A stretch of 64,000 nt of DNA from CBDFLD01 sp965249005. Lineage in GTDB: Bacteria; Acidobacteriota; UBA6911. The stretch is taken from positions 558,001 to 622,000 of the forward strand of contig CBDFLD010000023.1 in the NCBI GenBank assembly GCA_965249005.1, read 5' to 3'. Below, one piece after another: positions 43,930 through 52,951 of this stretch (its first letter is position 1; each line of letters starts with the position of its first letter). The position numbers and the translations under genes were made by a program. The notes under the pieces were generated by a model, which did not search any database, was not told the origin of the DNA, and was given only the letters and a program-made list of their open reading frames with translations.

Positions 43930-45276
43930 TTACCTCGACGAGGATTGACGGACCAAGCCATGGGCAGTCGCCAAGGAATACAGCCCGTGCTCAGCAAAGT
44001 AGGAATTCCGCCAGCGTTGATGATCTCGCCCGCGGCCACGTCCCTTCCGACCGCATCGCTTTCGCAGTATCGATCGCAGTCGCATCCGGACCCAGCCATC
44101 TATGGGCTCAAAGGTGTTGCTGTGACTCTGCTTGAAGTACTCAAACCAGCCTCGCAGCGTCGCGTTCACATCCTCGATGATGTATGCCAGACTGTGGCCA
44201 TGGGCACGTTTTGTTTTCGCCCGGATGGTCGTTCTGAGTTTCTTCAGGCTCTTCTTCCGTGGCCAGCGATACTGGGCTCGAAAGTGATACCCCAGAAAGT
44301 CAAATCCCTCCGTCTCAGCATCCACAATTCGCGTCTTCTCCGGATGAAGCGTCAGACCAGCTTCCGAAGTCCACGCCTGTACCAGAGCCAAGGCCGCCTC
44401 TGCTTCTTCTCGCGTACGACACAAGATGACAAAGTCATCAGCGTAGCGCACCATTTGAAAGCCTCGCTTGGCCATCAGGTGATCGAGCGGATTGAGGTAA
44501 ACGTTCGAAAGCAAGGGACTGATCACGGCGCCTTGCGGACTACCAGATTCTGGAGTCCACTGCTTCAGACCATCCATGATCCCTTGCTTAAGAAACTGCT
44601 CAATCAGTCGGAGCACCCGGCCGTCGCTGACTTTCTCTCGCACGCGTGCCATCAACTTATCATGCGGAATCGAATCGAAATAGCCTTTCAAATCCGCGTC
44701 CACAACGTAGCCGTAGCCACTCTTCCTCAGCTCAACAACACGTCGAAGCGCGTCCTTGCAGCTGAGTCCGGGTCGAAAGCCGTAGCTATGCTCGGCAAAC
44801 TCCCGCTCGAAGATCGGTTCCAGCACGTTGCGAAGCGCGGTTTGAACTACACGGTCGCGCACCGTCGGGATACCGAGTGGTCGCTTTTCCTCACCTCCCG
44901 GCTTTGGGATCCACACGCGTCGGACCGCGTGTGGCACGTAGGTGCGTTTCTGCAAGGCTTGTGCGATGCGTCCCAGGTTCTTGTCTCGGTGTTGCGAGAA
45001 CTCATCTATCGTCACGTGATCCACGCCAGCGGCTCCCCTGTTCCCGGCCACTTGTATGTATGCCGAGAGCAGGTTAGCTTCCGCAAACACCTTGTCGATC
45101 AGTCGGGCCCATTTCCCTCCTTGCACTCCAGCCTCGAGTGCCGTCAACATGCGGTCCGTCCAAACCGTCGCTTCCGTCCACCTCCATCGGCTGCGGACTT
45201 CTCCGTCGGGTTGAGTCCGAGGGCGTTTCCGACCTCTAAACACTGCGCCCGGTTGTTGTTCCGACTGTTCGGTCAT
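43930..45276 (-). CDS. ltrA: group II intron reverse transcriptase/maturase
   Basis: This 448-residue intron-encoded protein has RT blocks AGVDHVTIDEFSQHRD, RVWIPKPGGEEKRPLGIPTV, DADLKGYFDSIPHDKLM, SGSPQGAVISPLLSNVYLN and the catalytic RYADDFVIL. The maturase (GIIM) domain follows (LRGWFEYFKQSHSNTF). No HNH endonuclease domain is seen, so mobility would use RNP-mediated insertion into single-stranded or transiently open DNA. The reading frame is complete, and it is encoded in domain IV of the intron. It assists splicing and reverse-transcribes the lariat RNA during insertion. Confidence 0.93.
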   Translation of the reverse strand: MTEQSEQQPGAVFRGRKRPRTQPDGEVRSRWRWTEATVWTDRMLTALEAGVQGGKWARLIDKVFAEANLLSAYIQVAGNRGAAGVDHVTIDEFSQHRDKNLGRIAQALQKRTYVPHAVRRVWIPKPGGEEKRPLGIPTVRDRVVQTALRNVLEPIFEREFAEHSYGFRPGLSCKDALRRVVELRKSGYGYVVDADLKGYFDSIPHDKLMARVREKVSDGRVLRLIEQFLKQGIMDGLKQWTPESGSPQGAVISPLLSNVYLNPLDHLMAKRGFQMVRYADDFVILCRTREEAEAALALVQAWTSEAGLTLHPEKTRIVDAETEGFDFLGYHFRAQYRWPRKKSLKKLRTTIRAKTKRAHGHSLAYIIEDVNATLRGWFEYFKQSHSNTFEPIDGWVRMRLRSILRKRCGRKGRGRGRDHQRWRNSYFAEHGLYSLATAHGLVRQSSSR

Positions 45277-45752
45277 CCCGCATCCACCTCCCTGCGTCCC
45301 TTTGCTCCACGAGTGTTAGCTCGCTTCTTCGCTACTATGGACGCTCTGACTCCTGAGCTACCGGCTCTTCGGCTCTCCTTCGAGTATGAACTCCGTCTTG
45401 GCTGTCGCTCAGGTCTCCCTGCTTTACGTGTTTGGCCTTCAGAGCATTCCGTCCCCAACCACCTGACTGCCCCTGCCGTCGCTTTTGCACACAACCCCTC
45501 AGCGCGACAGGCCTTTCGGGCTTCGCCATTACCTAGCAGGCTCGCCAGTCAGCCCGGCCGAAACGGGTTCGCTTTACTACGGACTGCTCGTTCACCTCCA
45601 GTTGCTCTCCACCCCCTTTCACAAGGACGCAGTTACTTTCAGTTACAGGCCGGAGTGTGTATGCCTGACGAGGACTTTCACCTCGCTAGCCAAACACGCT
45701 CGCAGGCGCACTAGGTATCTCACTCCGTGAGCGACAGCAGCATCCGTATATT

Positions 45753-45777
45753 GCGTCTCTCGGCGAGAGACGCCTAC
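45753..45777. repeat. REP-like perfect palindrome
   Basis: GCGTCTCTCG and CGAGAGACGC are separated by a single G (21 bp, perfect), followed by CTAC. It is the same family as 10044-10069. A second hairpin remnant with GTCGCTCACGG (minus strand, about 45715-45735) lies next to it and directly borders the group II intron. Confidence 0.65.
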
Positions 45778-46005
45778 GGACCACAAACCCTTTATTGCGA
45801 TTCCTCCGAGTACACGGGCTTTGTTAACAGTTGTGTCGCCGCAAAGTCATTAGGGCCAGGTGACGTTTCGGTTAAGGTTGAGTCCAAAGCGATTGGATCA
45901 CTGAGCGACACCTTGCAAATGATTGCTTTTTCAACATGTTGAACGACCTGCCCTCCTTGCTGTACAATTGCTTGCAACTGATACCCTCCGGAGGAAATAA
46001 AGGGG

Positions 46006-47454
46006 ATGGAAGGCGATTTCCGTCTGGGAGATTGGCTGGTTCAGCCACAGCTGAACCAGATTGTCGGATCGGGCCGGGAAACGACCGTCGAGCCCAAAGT
46101 CATGGATGTGATGGTCTATCTGGTCGAGCACGGTGACGAGGTCTCCTCCAAAAAAGACATCATGGAGGCGGTCTGGGCCGACACCTTTGTCACTGACGGC
46201 GTGCTCAAGCATGCCATCTTCGATCTGCGTAGAGCCCTCGAGGATGACGCCCAGAATCCCCGCTTCATTCAGACAATACCGAGAAAGGGCTACCGCCTGA
46301 TGGCCGCGGTCACGAGGCCGGGGCCTGACGAGGATTTCCGCTACCGCATCGTAAATAGGCTCGGCCAGGGGGGAATGGGAGAAGTTTTTCTGGCAGAGGA
46401 CAGCTTACTGCGCCGGAAGGTGGCACTGAAGTTTGTTCGAGAGGACAAGCAGGCAGACGAGACCTACAGGAAGCGCCTCTTGAGAGAAGCGCCCTCGGCG
46501 GCGGCATTGGATCATGTGTATATCGCCAGAATCTACGACATGGGGGAGCGGGATGGAAAGGCATTCATCGTCATGGAGTATGTCGAAGGTCCCACGCTGA
46601 AGGAAACACTGGGCGGCGGTCCGTTACCTGCTCAGGAAGCACTCCCGTTGGCGGCACAGATGGCAGCGGCTCTGGAGGAAGCCCACAACAAAGGAATCAT
46701 TCACCGGGACTTCAAACCGGCAAACATAACCGTCACATCCGAAGGAAGGATAAAGGTCCTCGACTTTGGCCTGGCCAAGGCCGTCAGTAGCGAGTCTTCC
46801 GCAGCGGACCTGTCAGATTCGACCAGCATTACGATTGAAGGAGGCCGGGCGGGGGTCATTGCAGGGACGACTCCGTATATGTCACCGGAGCAGGCACGCG
46901 GTCAGGCAGTGGACAAGCAAACCGATATCTGGGCCTTCGGATGTGTGCTGTATGAGTGTCTGGGAGGAAAGAAGCCGTTCGACGGCGAAACGCCGACCGA
47001 TGTACTGGGTGCGCTTGTGGGCAAGGAGCCGGACTGGGATTCACTGCCCGGCGATACCCCTGCCGGGGTTCGTAGTCTACTGACTCGTTGTTTGCAGAAG
47101 GATGCGGACAAGCGGCTTCACGACATTGCCGATGCCCGGATCGAGATCGAGGATGTGCTGGCGAACCCAGAAGGCTCGGAAGTTTCTTCTCCAGCGGTGA
47201 CTCGAGTAAGCTGGCGCTGGGTCGTTCCTTTGGCCTTGGTAATCCTGGCGCTGGGCGCTGTGATCGGTGCCGTCATCTGGAACCTAGGCACGGAAACGGC
47301 GGAGAGTAGCTCTGGGATTGGCGCGTTTCGGAGTGAGATCAACCTTCCGGAAGGCGAACGGCTCGTTCATAATTTCAAGCATGGCTTCGCACTTTCTCCT
47401 GACGGAACACGCCTGGCCTTTGTGTCCGCGACGGAGACAGGTCAACTGACATGA
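46006..47454 (+). CDS. winged-helix/Ser-Thr kinase fusion, truncated after the membrane segment
   Basis: Residues 1-100 are an OmpR/PhoB-type winged helix (FRLGDWLVQPQLNQIV, EPKVMDVMVYLVEHGDEVSS, YIQT-type ending FIQTIPRKGYRLMAAV). Residues 108-370 are a complete kinase: LGQGGMGEVFLAED, VALKFV, IIHRDFKPANITV, VLDFGLAKA, PYMSPEQARG. One TM helix follows (VPLALVILALGAVIGAVIW). Only the first strand of a TolB propeller is left (FALSPDGTRLAFVSATE) before the stop, which overlaps the next gene's ATG (ATGA). Full-length members normally carry a whole propeller, so this gene is truncated at the junction with the next kinase. It may still signal. An AGGAAATAAAGGGG precedes the ATG. Confidence 0.8.
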   Translation: MEGDFRLGDWLVQPQLNQIVGSGRETTVEPKVMDVMVYLVEHGDEVSSKKDIMEAVWADTFVTDGVLKHAIFDLRRALEDDAQNPRFIQTIPRKGYRLMAAVTRPGPDEDFRYRIVNRLGQGGMGEVFLAEDSLLRRKVALKFVREDKQADETYRKRLLREAPSAAALDHVYIARIYDMGERDGKAFIVMEYVEGPTLKETLGGGPLPAQEALPLAAQMAAALEEAHNKGIIHRDFKPANITVTSEGRIKVLDFGLAKAVSSESSAADLSDSTSITIEGGRAGVIAGTTPYMSPEQARGQAVDKQTDIWAFGCVLYECLGGKKPFDGETPTDVLGALVGKEPDWDSLPGDTPAGVRSLLTRCLQKDADKRLHDIADARIEIEDVLANPEGSEVSSPAVTRVSWRWVVPLALVILALGAVIGAVIWNLGTETAESSSGIGAFRSEINLPEGERLVHNFKHGFALSPDGTRLAFVSATETGQLT

Positions 47455-50111
47455 TCGGTACTACGATCTCCCATTACAAGATCCTCGACAAGCTCGGTGT
47501 TGGCGGCATGGGCGTGGTCTACAAAGCCGAAGACACCCGCCTGGGCCGTCATGTCGCCTTGAAGTTCCTTCCCGAGAGCTTGGCCAAAGACCGCCATGCG
47601 CTGGAACGCTTCCAGCGGGAAGCCCGGGCGGCATCCGCCTTGGATCACCCGAACATCTGCGCCATCTACGACATCGGAGAACATGAGGGTCAACCCTTCA
47701 TCACGATGCAGTATCTCGATGGGCAGACCCTGAAGGAGCGGATCGAGAGCAAGCCAATAGAAACAGAAGAGCTGCTGGATCTGGGGATTCAGATTGCCGA
47801 CGCACTGGAGGTGGCACACGCAAAGACAATCGTGCACCGGGATATCAAGCCGGCCAATATCTTCATCACCGAACGTGGACAGGTAAAGATCCTGGACTTT
47901 GGCTTGGCTAAGTCGACGGAAACCTCGTCGGACTCTGCATCCATGGCGACAGAGACCTATTTGACGAGTCCGGGATCGACGGTAGGGACGGCAGCCTATA
48001 TGTCACCGGAGCAGGTGAAGGGACAGGATCTCGATGCTCGGACGGATCTGTTTTCCTTTGGGGTGGTGCTGTACGAGATGGCAACGGGGACACAACCGTT
48101 CAAAGGAAACACGACGGGAGTTGTGTTTAACGAGATACTGACGAAGGTACCGGTGTCACTGGTACGGATCAAGCCGGAGTTACCTGATGACGTGATACGT
48201 GTGATAGAGAAGGCGTTGGAGAAGGATGCGAAACTGAGGTATCAGTCGGCGAAGGATCTGCTGGCGGATCTGAGACGGCTGAAGCGGGACTCGTTGACGG
48301 GAGTGTCTATCCCGCGATATGAGGTAGAGGCAAGACCAAAGAAGCACTGGGGAGCGATGGCGTGGATAGCGGCTGCAATCGTCGTACTGGCGCTTGCCGT
48401 GGCTGCCGGAATCTACTTCTGGCCCGAGACGGACACGGTTGCGGATCTTCCCACAGAGCCCCCCGAGATCAGACCCATTACGACTGACGGCCGAGTGAAA
48501 GGATCCCCGCAGCTTTCGCCCGATGGCAACCAGGTCGTTTATGCCGCAAGAGCCGCAGGGAACAATTGGGATATATTCTTTGAGCCAATCGGCGAGGGAA
48601 CGGCAACGCTCCCTATAGCCAGTACCCCGGAGTATGAGGGATGGCCAGTGTGGTCCCCGGACGGCACACAGTTCGCCTTTGTTCGGGGTACTCGGGAGAA
48701 GCTAACGCTCTACACCATGCCTGCCCCCATTGGAGGGAATCCGCGGAAGCAGACCGAATTCGTGGGACCGTGGTTCGACACTCCACTCTCAGCTCTCTCC
48801 TGGTCTCGTGATGGGCAATGGATTGCCATGCCAGAGAAGTATCCGGGCGACCCACGATCCCGAATTGTTCGCTTCTCCCCACAAACCAGGGAAAAGGAAG
48901 AACTGACGCATCCTCCAGATACATCTCTCGATGGCGATACCTTTCCGTCGTTTTCGCCGGATGGAACACAGGTGGCTTTCGTTCGCACCGGGGTCGCTGC
49001 AATGAATCGCGACGTTTGGATCCAATCGGTGGAAGGTGGCGAAACCCGGCAAGTGACTTCTGAGAGATACGCAGGAATCAATTGCCTTACGTGGACATTC
49101 GACAGCCAAGAGATTATCTTTTCGGCAACTAATCGCCTTTTTCGGGTATCCGCTAAAGGCGGGAAGCCGCGAGTCGTGACCGGTCCGGGGCCGGGAGCGC
49201 GGTGTCCTTGTGTTCGTGAAGATCGCCTGGTGTTTGTCCGGTCCCGATCTGAGGGATGGGAGATATGGCGCGTTCCGGGTCCAAACAATACGGAAACTCT
49301 GGACCCCCAACGAATCATCTACACAAATCCGCTGTACTGGGAGTATCAGGCGAGGGTATCCCCTGATGGCCAGAAGATCGCTTTCTCATCGGACAGGAGC
49401 GGCAATAGCGAGATTTGGACATCGCCAGCGGACGGCTCGGGTCAACCCTTTCAGTTGAGCTCCTTGAGCTCCGGGGGCGGCCCCGATTGGTCTCCCGACG
49501 GTCAAAGCATCGCTTTTGCTGCACTCGTGGAGGGCAACACGGATATTTACGTCGTGGATGCCGAAGGAGGAGAGCCCACACGTGTGACCACCAATCCTGA
49601 CTCCGATACCAGGCCGAATTGGTCCCATGATGGTCGCTGGATCTATTTCGCTTCAGGCGGTCAGATCTGGAAGATGTCTCCCGAGGGAGAGGACAGAACC
49701 CAGATAACGCGAAAGGGAGGGCAGCGACCGCATGAATCGCCGAACGGAGAGTACGTTTACTATCTAAAAAGCGACAGAAGCATGTGGAGTATCTGGCGAG
49801 TTCCTGTCGAGGGTGGCGAGGAAGTGCCGGTTCTGGAAAAAGAAGTCCATTATCAACAAGAATTCCATCCAGGCTTTGCCATCGGGGACGATCGACTCTA
49901 CTACGGGAAGAACAGTAGCGAAGGAGGATTTTCGATTCACTATCTGGATTTGATGACGAGAGAGATAAAGGAAGTATTCGAACAGGAAGGGTCCGTAAGG
50001 CTCGCGCGGTCCGGGAGTATCGCGGTGGACCCCGACGAGAAATGGATCTACTACGCCTTCCATGACACGACAGTGAGCTCAGACATCATGCTGATCGAGA
50101 ACTTCCGCTGA
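47451..50111 (+). CDS. Ser/Thr protein kinase with TM helix and TolB-like beta-propeller
   Basis: This 886-residue intact protein has a kinase domain in residues 8-270 (GVGGMGVVYKAED, VALKFL, IVHRDIKPANIF, ILDFGLAKS, AAYMSPEQVKG) and a single TM helix at about 300-322 (WIAAAIVVLALAVAAGIYFW). Six or more TolB/WD40-like PD40 blades follow, each with W/SPDG and FVR/FSS strands, and it ends SSDIMLIENFR. Kinases of this build are PknB-like; the propeller faces the periplasm and may sense ligands. It is the only complete copy of three close paralogues in the window. ATG 47451 overlaps the stop of the truncated kinase. It lacks the MSDTAPTT extension of its relatives. Confidence 0.9.
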   Translation: MIGTTISHYKILDKLGVGGMGVVYKAEDTRLGRHVALKFLPESLAKDRHALERFQREARAASALDHPNICAIYDIGEHEGQPFITMQYLDGQTLKERIESKPIETEELLDLGIQIADALEVAHAKTIVHRDIKPANIFITERGQVKILDFGLAKSTETSSDSASMATETYLTSPGSTVGTAAYMSPEQVKGQDLDARTDLFSFGVVLYEMATGTQPFKGNTTGVVFNEILTKVPVSLVRIKPELPDDVIRVIEKALEKDAKLRYQSAKDLLADLRRLKRDSLTGVSIPRYEVEARPKKHWGAMAWIAAAIVVLALAVAAGIYFWPETDTVADLPTEPPEIRPITTDGRVKGSPQLSPDGNQVVYAARAAGNNWDIFFEPIGEGTATLPIASTPEYEGWPVWSPDGTQFAFVRGTREKLTLYTMPAPIGGNPRKQTEFVGPWFDTPLSALSWSRDGQWIAMPEKYPGDPRSRIVRFSPQTREKEELTHPPDTSLDGDTFPSFSPDGTQVAFVRTGVAAMNRDVWIQSVEGGETRQVTSERYAGINCLTWTFDSQEIIFSATNRLFRVSAKGGKPRVVTGPGPGARCPCVREDRLVFVRSRSEGWEIWRVPGPNNTETLDPQRIIYTNPLYWEYQARVSPDGQKIAFSSDRSGNSEIWTSPADGSGQPFQLSSLSSGGGPDWSPDGQSIAFAALVEGNTDIYVVDAEGGEPTRVTTNPDSDTRPNWSHDGRWIYFASGGQIWKMSPEGEDRTQITRKGGQRPHESPNGEYVYYLKSDRSMWSIWRVPVEGGEEVPVLEKEVHYQQEFHPGFAIGDDRLYYGKNSSEGGFSIHYLDLMTREIKEVFEQEGSVRLARSGSIAVDPDEKWIYYAFHDTTVSSDIMLIENFR

Positions 50112-50205
50112 CAGAGGGACGTCCCCCAATGCTCCGAGATAGGGCGCAGCTTCCCGGCTTGAGATTCTACGACTTGAGACATACAATCGTCACCGCATTG
50201 GCCGA

Positions 50206-50296
<91 letters not shown>

Positions 50297-50319
50297 GACC
50301 CCCACGGAGGAAACACAAG

Positions 50320-50703
50320 ATGCGAAACCCCTTGGATGCGGAAGAAACGCTACGAGCCTTTCTGGAAGGAACGGATGAGGACGGCCCCTTCATCATGGTC
50401 AACTTGCTGAAGTTCAAGCCCGGTGGAGGAGCGAAGCAGTACCGCAAGTACGGAGAGGCCATGACCCGCCTGATTCCGAAGATCGGGGGAAAGTTCATCT
50501 ACAACGGACGTGTCATAAAGAAGTTCGTTGGGGACAAAGACTGGCACGCCGTGGCGTTGGTTCAATACCCGTCACGCAAGGCTTTCTACGACATGCTCCA
50601 CAGCGCCGAGTATCAAGCGATTCATCCGTTTCGAGAAGACGGGTTGGAGAAGACACGCGTGTATGCGACCCTGCCTCTAGAGGTCGAGCAGTTGTCTGAA
50701 TGA
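50320..50703 (+). CDS. DUF1330 family protein
   Basis: This 127-residue protein has the ferredoxin-like DUF1330 layout: DGPFIMVNLLKFKPGGGAKQ, a central GGKFIYNGRVIKKFVG and the ending ALVQYPSRKAFYDMLHSAEY with YQAIHPFREDGLEKT. DUF1330 members resemble dimeric alpha/beta barrel monooxygenases, but their reaction is generally unknown. An AGGAGG-like GGAGG lies 9 nt before ATG 50320. It follows the tRNA-Ser gene, with no obvious functional link. Confidence 0.85.
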   Translation: MRNPLDAEETLRAFLEGTDEDGPFIMVNLLKFKPGGGAKQYRKYGEAMTRLIPKIGGKFIYNGRVIKKFVGDKDWHAVALVQYPSRKAFYDMLHSAEYQAIHPFREDGLEKTRVYATLPLEVEQLSE

Positions 50704-50742
50704 ATACCGCGCCGCGCCGAACCTGCCGGGCTCGCTTCCATC

Positions 50743-51315
50743 CTAAGACCGACCCGGCACGATCGCTTCGATCTGATCCACCACTCGCTCCAGCTCGTCG
50801 ACCACTGGCATGCTGCCCGAGGCCTTGAACGATTCGACCAGGGAGCGATAGTACCACAAAATCTCCTGCGGGCCCCCGTTGAAGCGGCTCCATACGGCAT
50901 CCCCCACAGCTTCGTGATCCCGGACAAGGGCACGGGCGTTGTGCAGCTTGTCGGCGGCCGAGACGAGCACGACCGATGGCAAGGCGGTTCTCACATGCTC
51001 GATATAGGCAACCTTGCGCTCCTTCCAGGGAGGCTTGGGGGTTTCATCGGAATCGGTGCAGCCCTCCACGATGTGGGCAACGTGGTCTCCGAATCGGCGC
51101 CGGATCTCATCGAGTGTCGGAAGTCCGCCTTGATCCTCGACTGCATCGTGCAGCAGCGCCGCAATCGCTTCGTCCTCGTTGCCGCCATACTCCAGGGTCA
51201 GGGCTGCCACACCCAGCAAGTGAGCAATGTAGGGCACTTCAGTCCCCTTGCGCTGCTGCGTATCATGCAGTTGCTTGGCATAGAGCAGGGCTTCCTCGAA
51301 CCTCTTTGTCAGCAT
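50743..51315 (-). CDS. HD-domain phosphohydrolase (RelA/SpoT-like, MESH1 type)
   Basis: This ~190-residue HD protein has the metal-binding pattern VPYIAHLLGVAAL (His), AALLHDAVEDQGG (His-Asp) and VSAADKLHNARALV (Asp), matching stand-alone (p)ppGpp hydrolase-like HD enzymes. No synthetase or TGS domain is present. It probably hydrolyses a nucleotide; ppGpp is possible but unproven. ATG 51315 overlaps the stop of the pseudouridine synthase gene (ATGCTGA), so the two form an operon; GTG 51321 is an alternative start. Confidence 0.8.
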   Translation of the reverse strand: MLTKRFEEALLYAKQLHDTQQRKGTEVPYIAHLLGVAALTLEYGGNEDEAIAALLHDAVEDQGGLPTLDEIRRRFGDHVAHIVEGCTDSDETPKPPWKERKVAYIEHVRTALPSVVLVSAADKLHNARALVRDHEAVGDAVWSRFNGGPQEILWYYRSLVESFKASGSMPVVDELERVVDQIEAIVPGRS

Positions 51316-52214
51316 GGGCACTCACGGCTCAGTCGAAGCGAAGGCGGAGGGGGACAATGGATTTCCACTTCTCGACCAGTGGCCGGGTGGGTCAGCCCTA
51401 GGGTCATCGCATGGAGGGTATATCCCAGCTCACCGGGGCGCGCTCGGGATCCGTCCGCGGGCCGCCCACCCACCCCATACAGTGGATCTCCCACAAGCGG
51501 GTAGCCTGCTGCGGCCAGATGAATGCGGATCTGGTGCGGACGCCCGGTGAAAATTCGCGCTTCCAGAATGCTTCCTCCATCAAGCCGCTCCAGCACCCGG
51601 ACTCGGGTACGAGATTCTTTTCCAGCGGGAGAAGCAGCGTAAACCGTTTCCAGGGCAGGGTGAGGCAGCGGGCCAATGGGGACATCCACCTGGAACTCAC
51701 TCTGAGTCGGAGTTCCCGTGGCGAGCGCGCGATAGACCTTGACGACTTTCCCCTCCTGAAAGGCCTTGCCGATCGCCGACCGGGCTCGCGCGCAGAGTGC
51801 GCATAACACGATCCCCGACGTCCCTCTTCCCAGACGATGGCACGGGGTGGCAGCCGGGTAGCGTTTTCTCACCTGATGAAGAAGGGTATGGACGAGGAAT
51901 CCGCCACCCGGCATGGTGGGAAGGCCTCGGGGTTTCGCGAGCGCCAAGAGGTCCTCGTCCCGGTAGAGAACCGCATAGGAAAGCGGGACTTCAGGCTCCT
52001 TCCAGGGTGGGCGGCGCCACACGAAACTCTGCCCGGTCCACACTGCCGTCTCCGGTGCCACGACGCGGTCTTCTACAAGGACCCGTCCCGCATTGATCCT
52101 GTGTTCCCATTCCGACCTTTCGGTATGGGGATAGCGGAACGAGAGATAATCCAGGATGGGACGGCCCTCACCTTCCGGAGACACTCTACCAAGATAGTCG
52201 AATCCCTGATTCAA
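51309..52214 (-). CDS. RluA-family pseudouridine synthase, catalytic Asp replaced by Gly
   Basis: This 301-residue RluA/RsuA-superfamily protein has an S4-like N-terminal part (WEHRINAGRVLVEDRVV), LYRDEDLLALAKPRGLPT, and the C-terminal core EARIFTGRPHQIRIHLAAAG and PLVGDPLYG. The active-site motif normally HRLDxxTSG reads CHRLGRGTSGIVL, so the catalytic Asp position is Gly129. Family members with Asp convert uridine to pseudouridine in rRNA or tRNA. A similar HRLGRGTSG form may exist in some plant and bacterial homologues, which I cannot verify here. It may be an RNA-binding protein or use another residue. Confidence 0.8.
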   Translation of the reverse strand: MNQGFDYLGRVSPEGEGRPILDYLSFRYPHTERSEWEHRINAGRVLVEDRVVAPETAVWTGQSFVWRRPPWKEPEVPLSYAVLYRDEDLLALAKPRGLPTMPGGGFLVHTLLHQVRKRYPAATPCHRLGRGTSGIVLCALCARARSAIGKAFQEGKVVKVYRALATGTPTQSEFQVDVPIGPLPHPALETVYAASPAGKESRTRVRVLERLDGGSILEARIFTGRPHQIRIHLAAAGYPLVGDPLYGVGGRPADGSRARPGELGYTLHAMTLGLTHPATGREVEIHCPPPPSLRLSRECPC

Positions 52215-52356
52215 GGTTTTACGATTATCTCTTATCCCGGCTGTGCGGGATACTGGATTTTCGAAAGGAAACGAGGGGTCGTCGCGATAGGGATACCAGA
52301 ATGGATGCTACCCGAACTTGGGGATCTCGCGGATCTCCCGGATCTCCCGGTTCTAC

Positions 52357-52779
52357 TCACTCCGTAGGATGGGCAAGAGAGTCCAGCAACGCGTCGATGG
52401 AATTGTTTCTATCGAACTGCTTCTCTGCTTCGCGGATCAACTCGGATACGAGCTCAAGGCCTTGCATCAATAGCTTGGACATCCGCGCGTCATAGCATCG
52501 CGAGCCAGACTCGAGATCCAGAAAGATCTCACGCAGTCCGAGGGTCACGCGCTCAACGTCCGCGAAGCCCCATGCTTCCGCTTCCTGGCTCAACTCGCCC
52601 AAAAGCTGGACGATGGGCCGGAAACGGCTCAATTCGTCGGGCTTCGAGTCAAGAAGTAGGAGCTCGCGCCAGAGGTTTTTCAGGCTTTGCTGGGCTGAAC
52701 TTACGTACTCGGTCTGAGGCTCGACTCTCCAAGCCTTTTGATCAGAACCACTTCCGGAAGATTGGGTGTCGGGGAGCAT
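52357..52779 (-). CDS. small helical protein of unknown function (Hpt-like length)
   Basis: This 140-residue acidic, all-helical protein has a polar N-terminal tail (about 20 residues) followed by SLKNLWRELLLLDSKPDELS, PIVQLLGELSQEAEAWGF, VERVTLGLREIFLDLESG and MSKLLMQGLELVSELIREAE. The spacing of helices resembles a histidine phosphotransfer (Hpt) bundle, but the His of that family is not seen at the expected place. No function can be assigned. It is divergent from the M16 protease gene and shares the upstream region with it. Confidence 0.55.
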   Translation of the reverse strand: MLPDTQSSGSGSDQKAWRVEPQTEYVSSAQQSLKNLWRELLLLDSKPDELSRFRPIVQLLGELSQEAEAWGFADVERVTLGLREIFLDLESGSRCYDARMSKLLMQGLELVSELIREAEKQFDRNNSIDALLDSLAHPTE

Positions 52780-52951
52780 TCGGCCACCTTCCTTGAAACG
52801 AGGATACGTTCTCTCTTCCTTTAATATCGACTGGATTCCAGCAAGTCTTACTCATATCGGCAATTCAGTCCGAATTGCCGTTTGGTGGACGGGTGGCCTG
52901 GATGGATTCGCATTTGAAATCTCCGCTCGATCGGACTACCCTTCATGCACT

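Larger units (their letters stand above)
43839..45711 (-). mobile_element. group II intron, complete, with reverse-transcriptase ORF
   Basis: On the minus strand the element starts GTGCGCC (45711 downwards), the usual GUGYG 5' end, and shortly after has the GGTGAAAGTCC stretch common to bacterial group II introns. Its 3' part has domain V (43883-43915) and ends CCTACCCCTAT at about 43839. Length is about 1870 nt including the RT ORF. The 5' exon just upstream (45712-45735) contains a small hairpin, CTCAC-gga-GTGAG, as seen at class C insertion sites behind stem-loops; the class assignment is tentative. It lies between the truncated winged-helix kinase and the TonB receptor, and interrupts no recognised coding sequence. 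Confidence 0.85.

Noticed and set aside
43921..45714. 597-codon open frame on the + strand
   Set aside because: It is antisense to the group II intron and its reverse transcriptase, shows no family features, and its composition follows from the RT codons.
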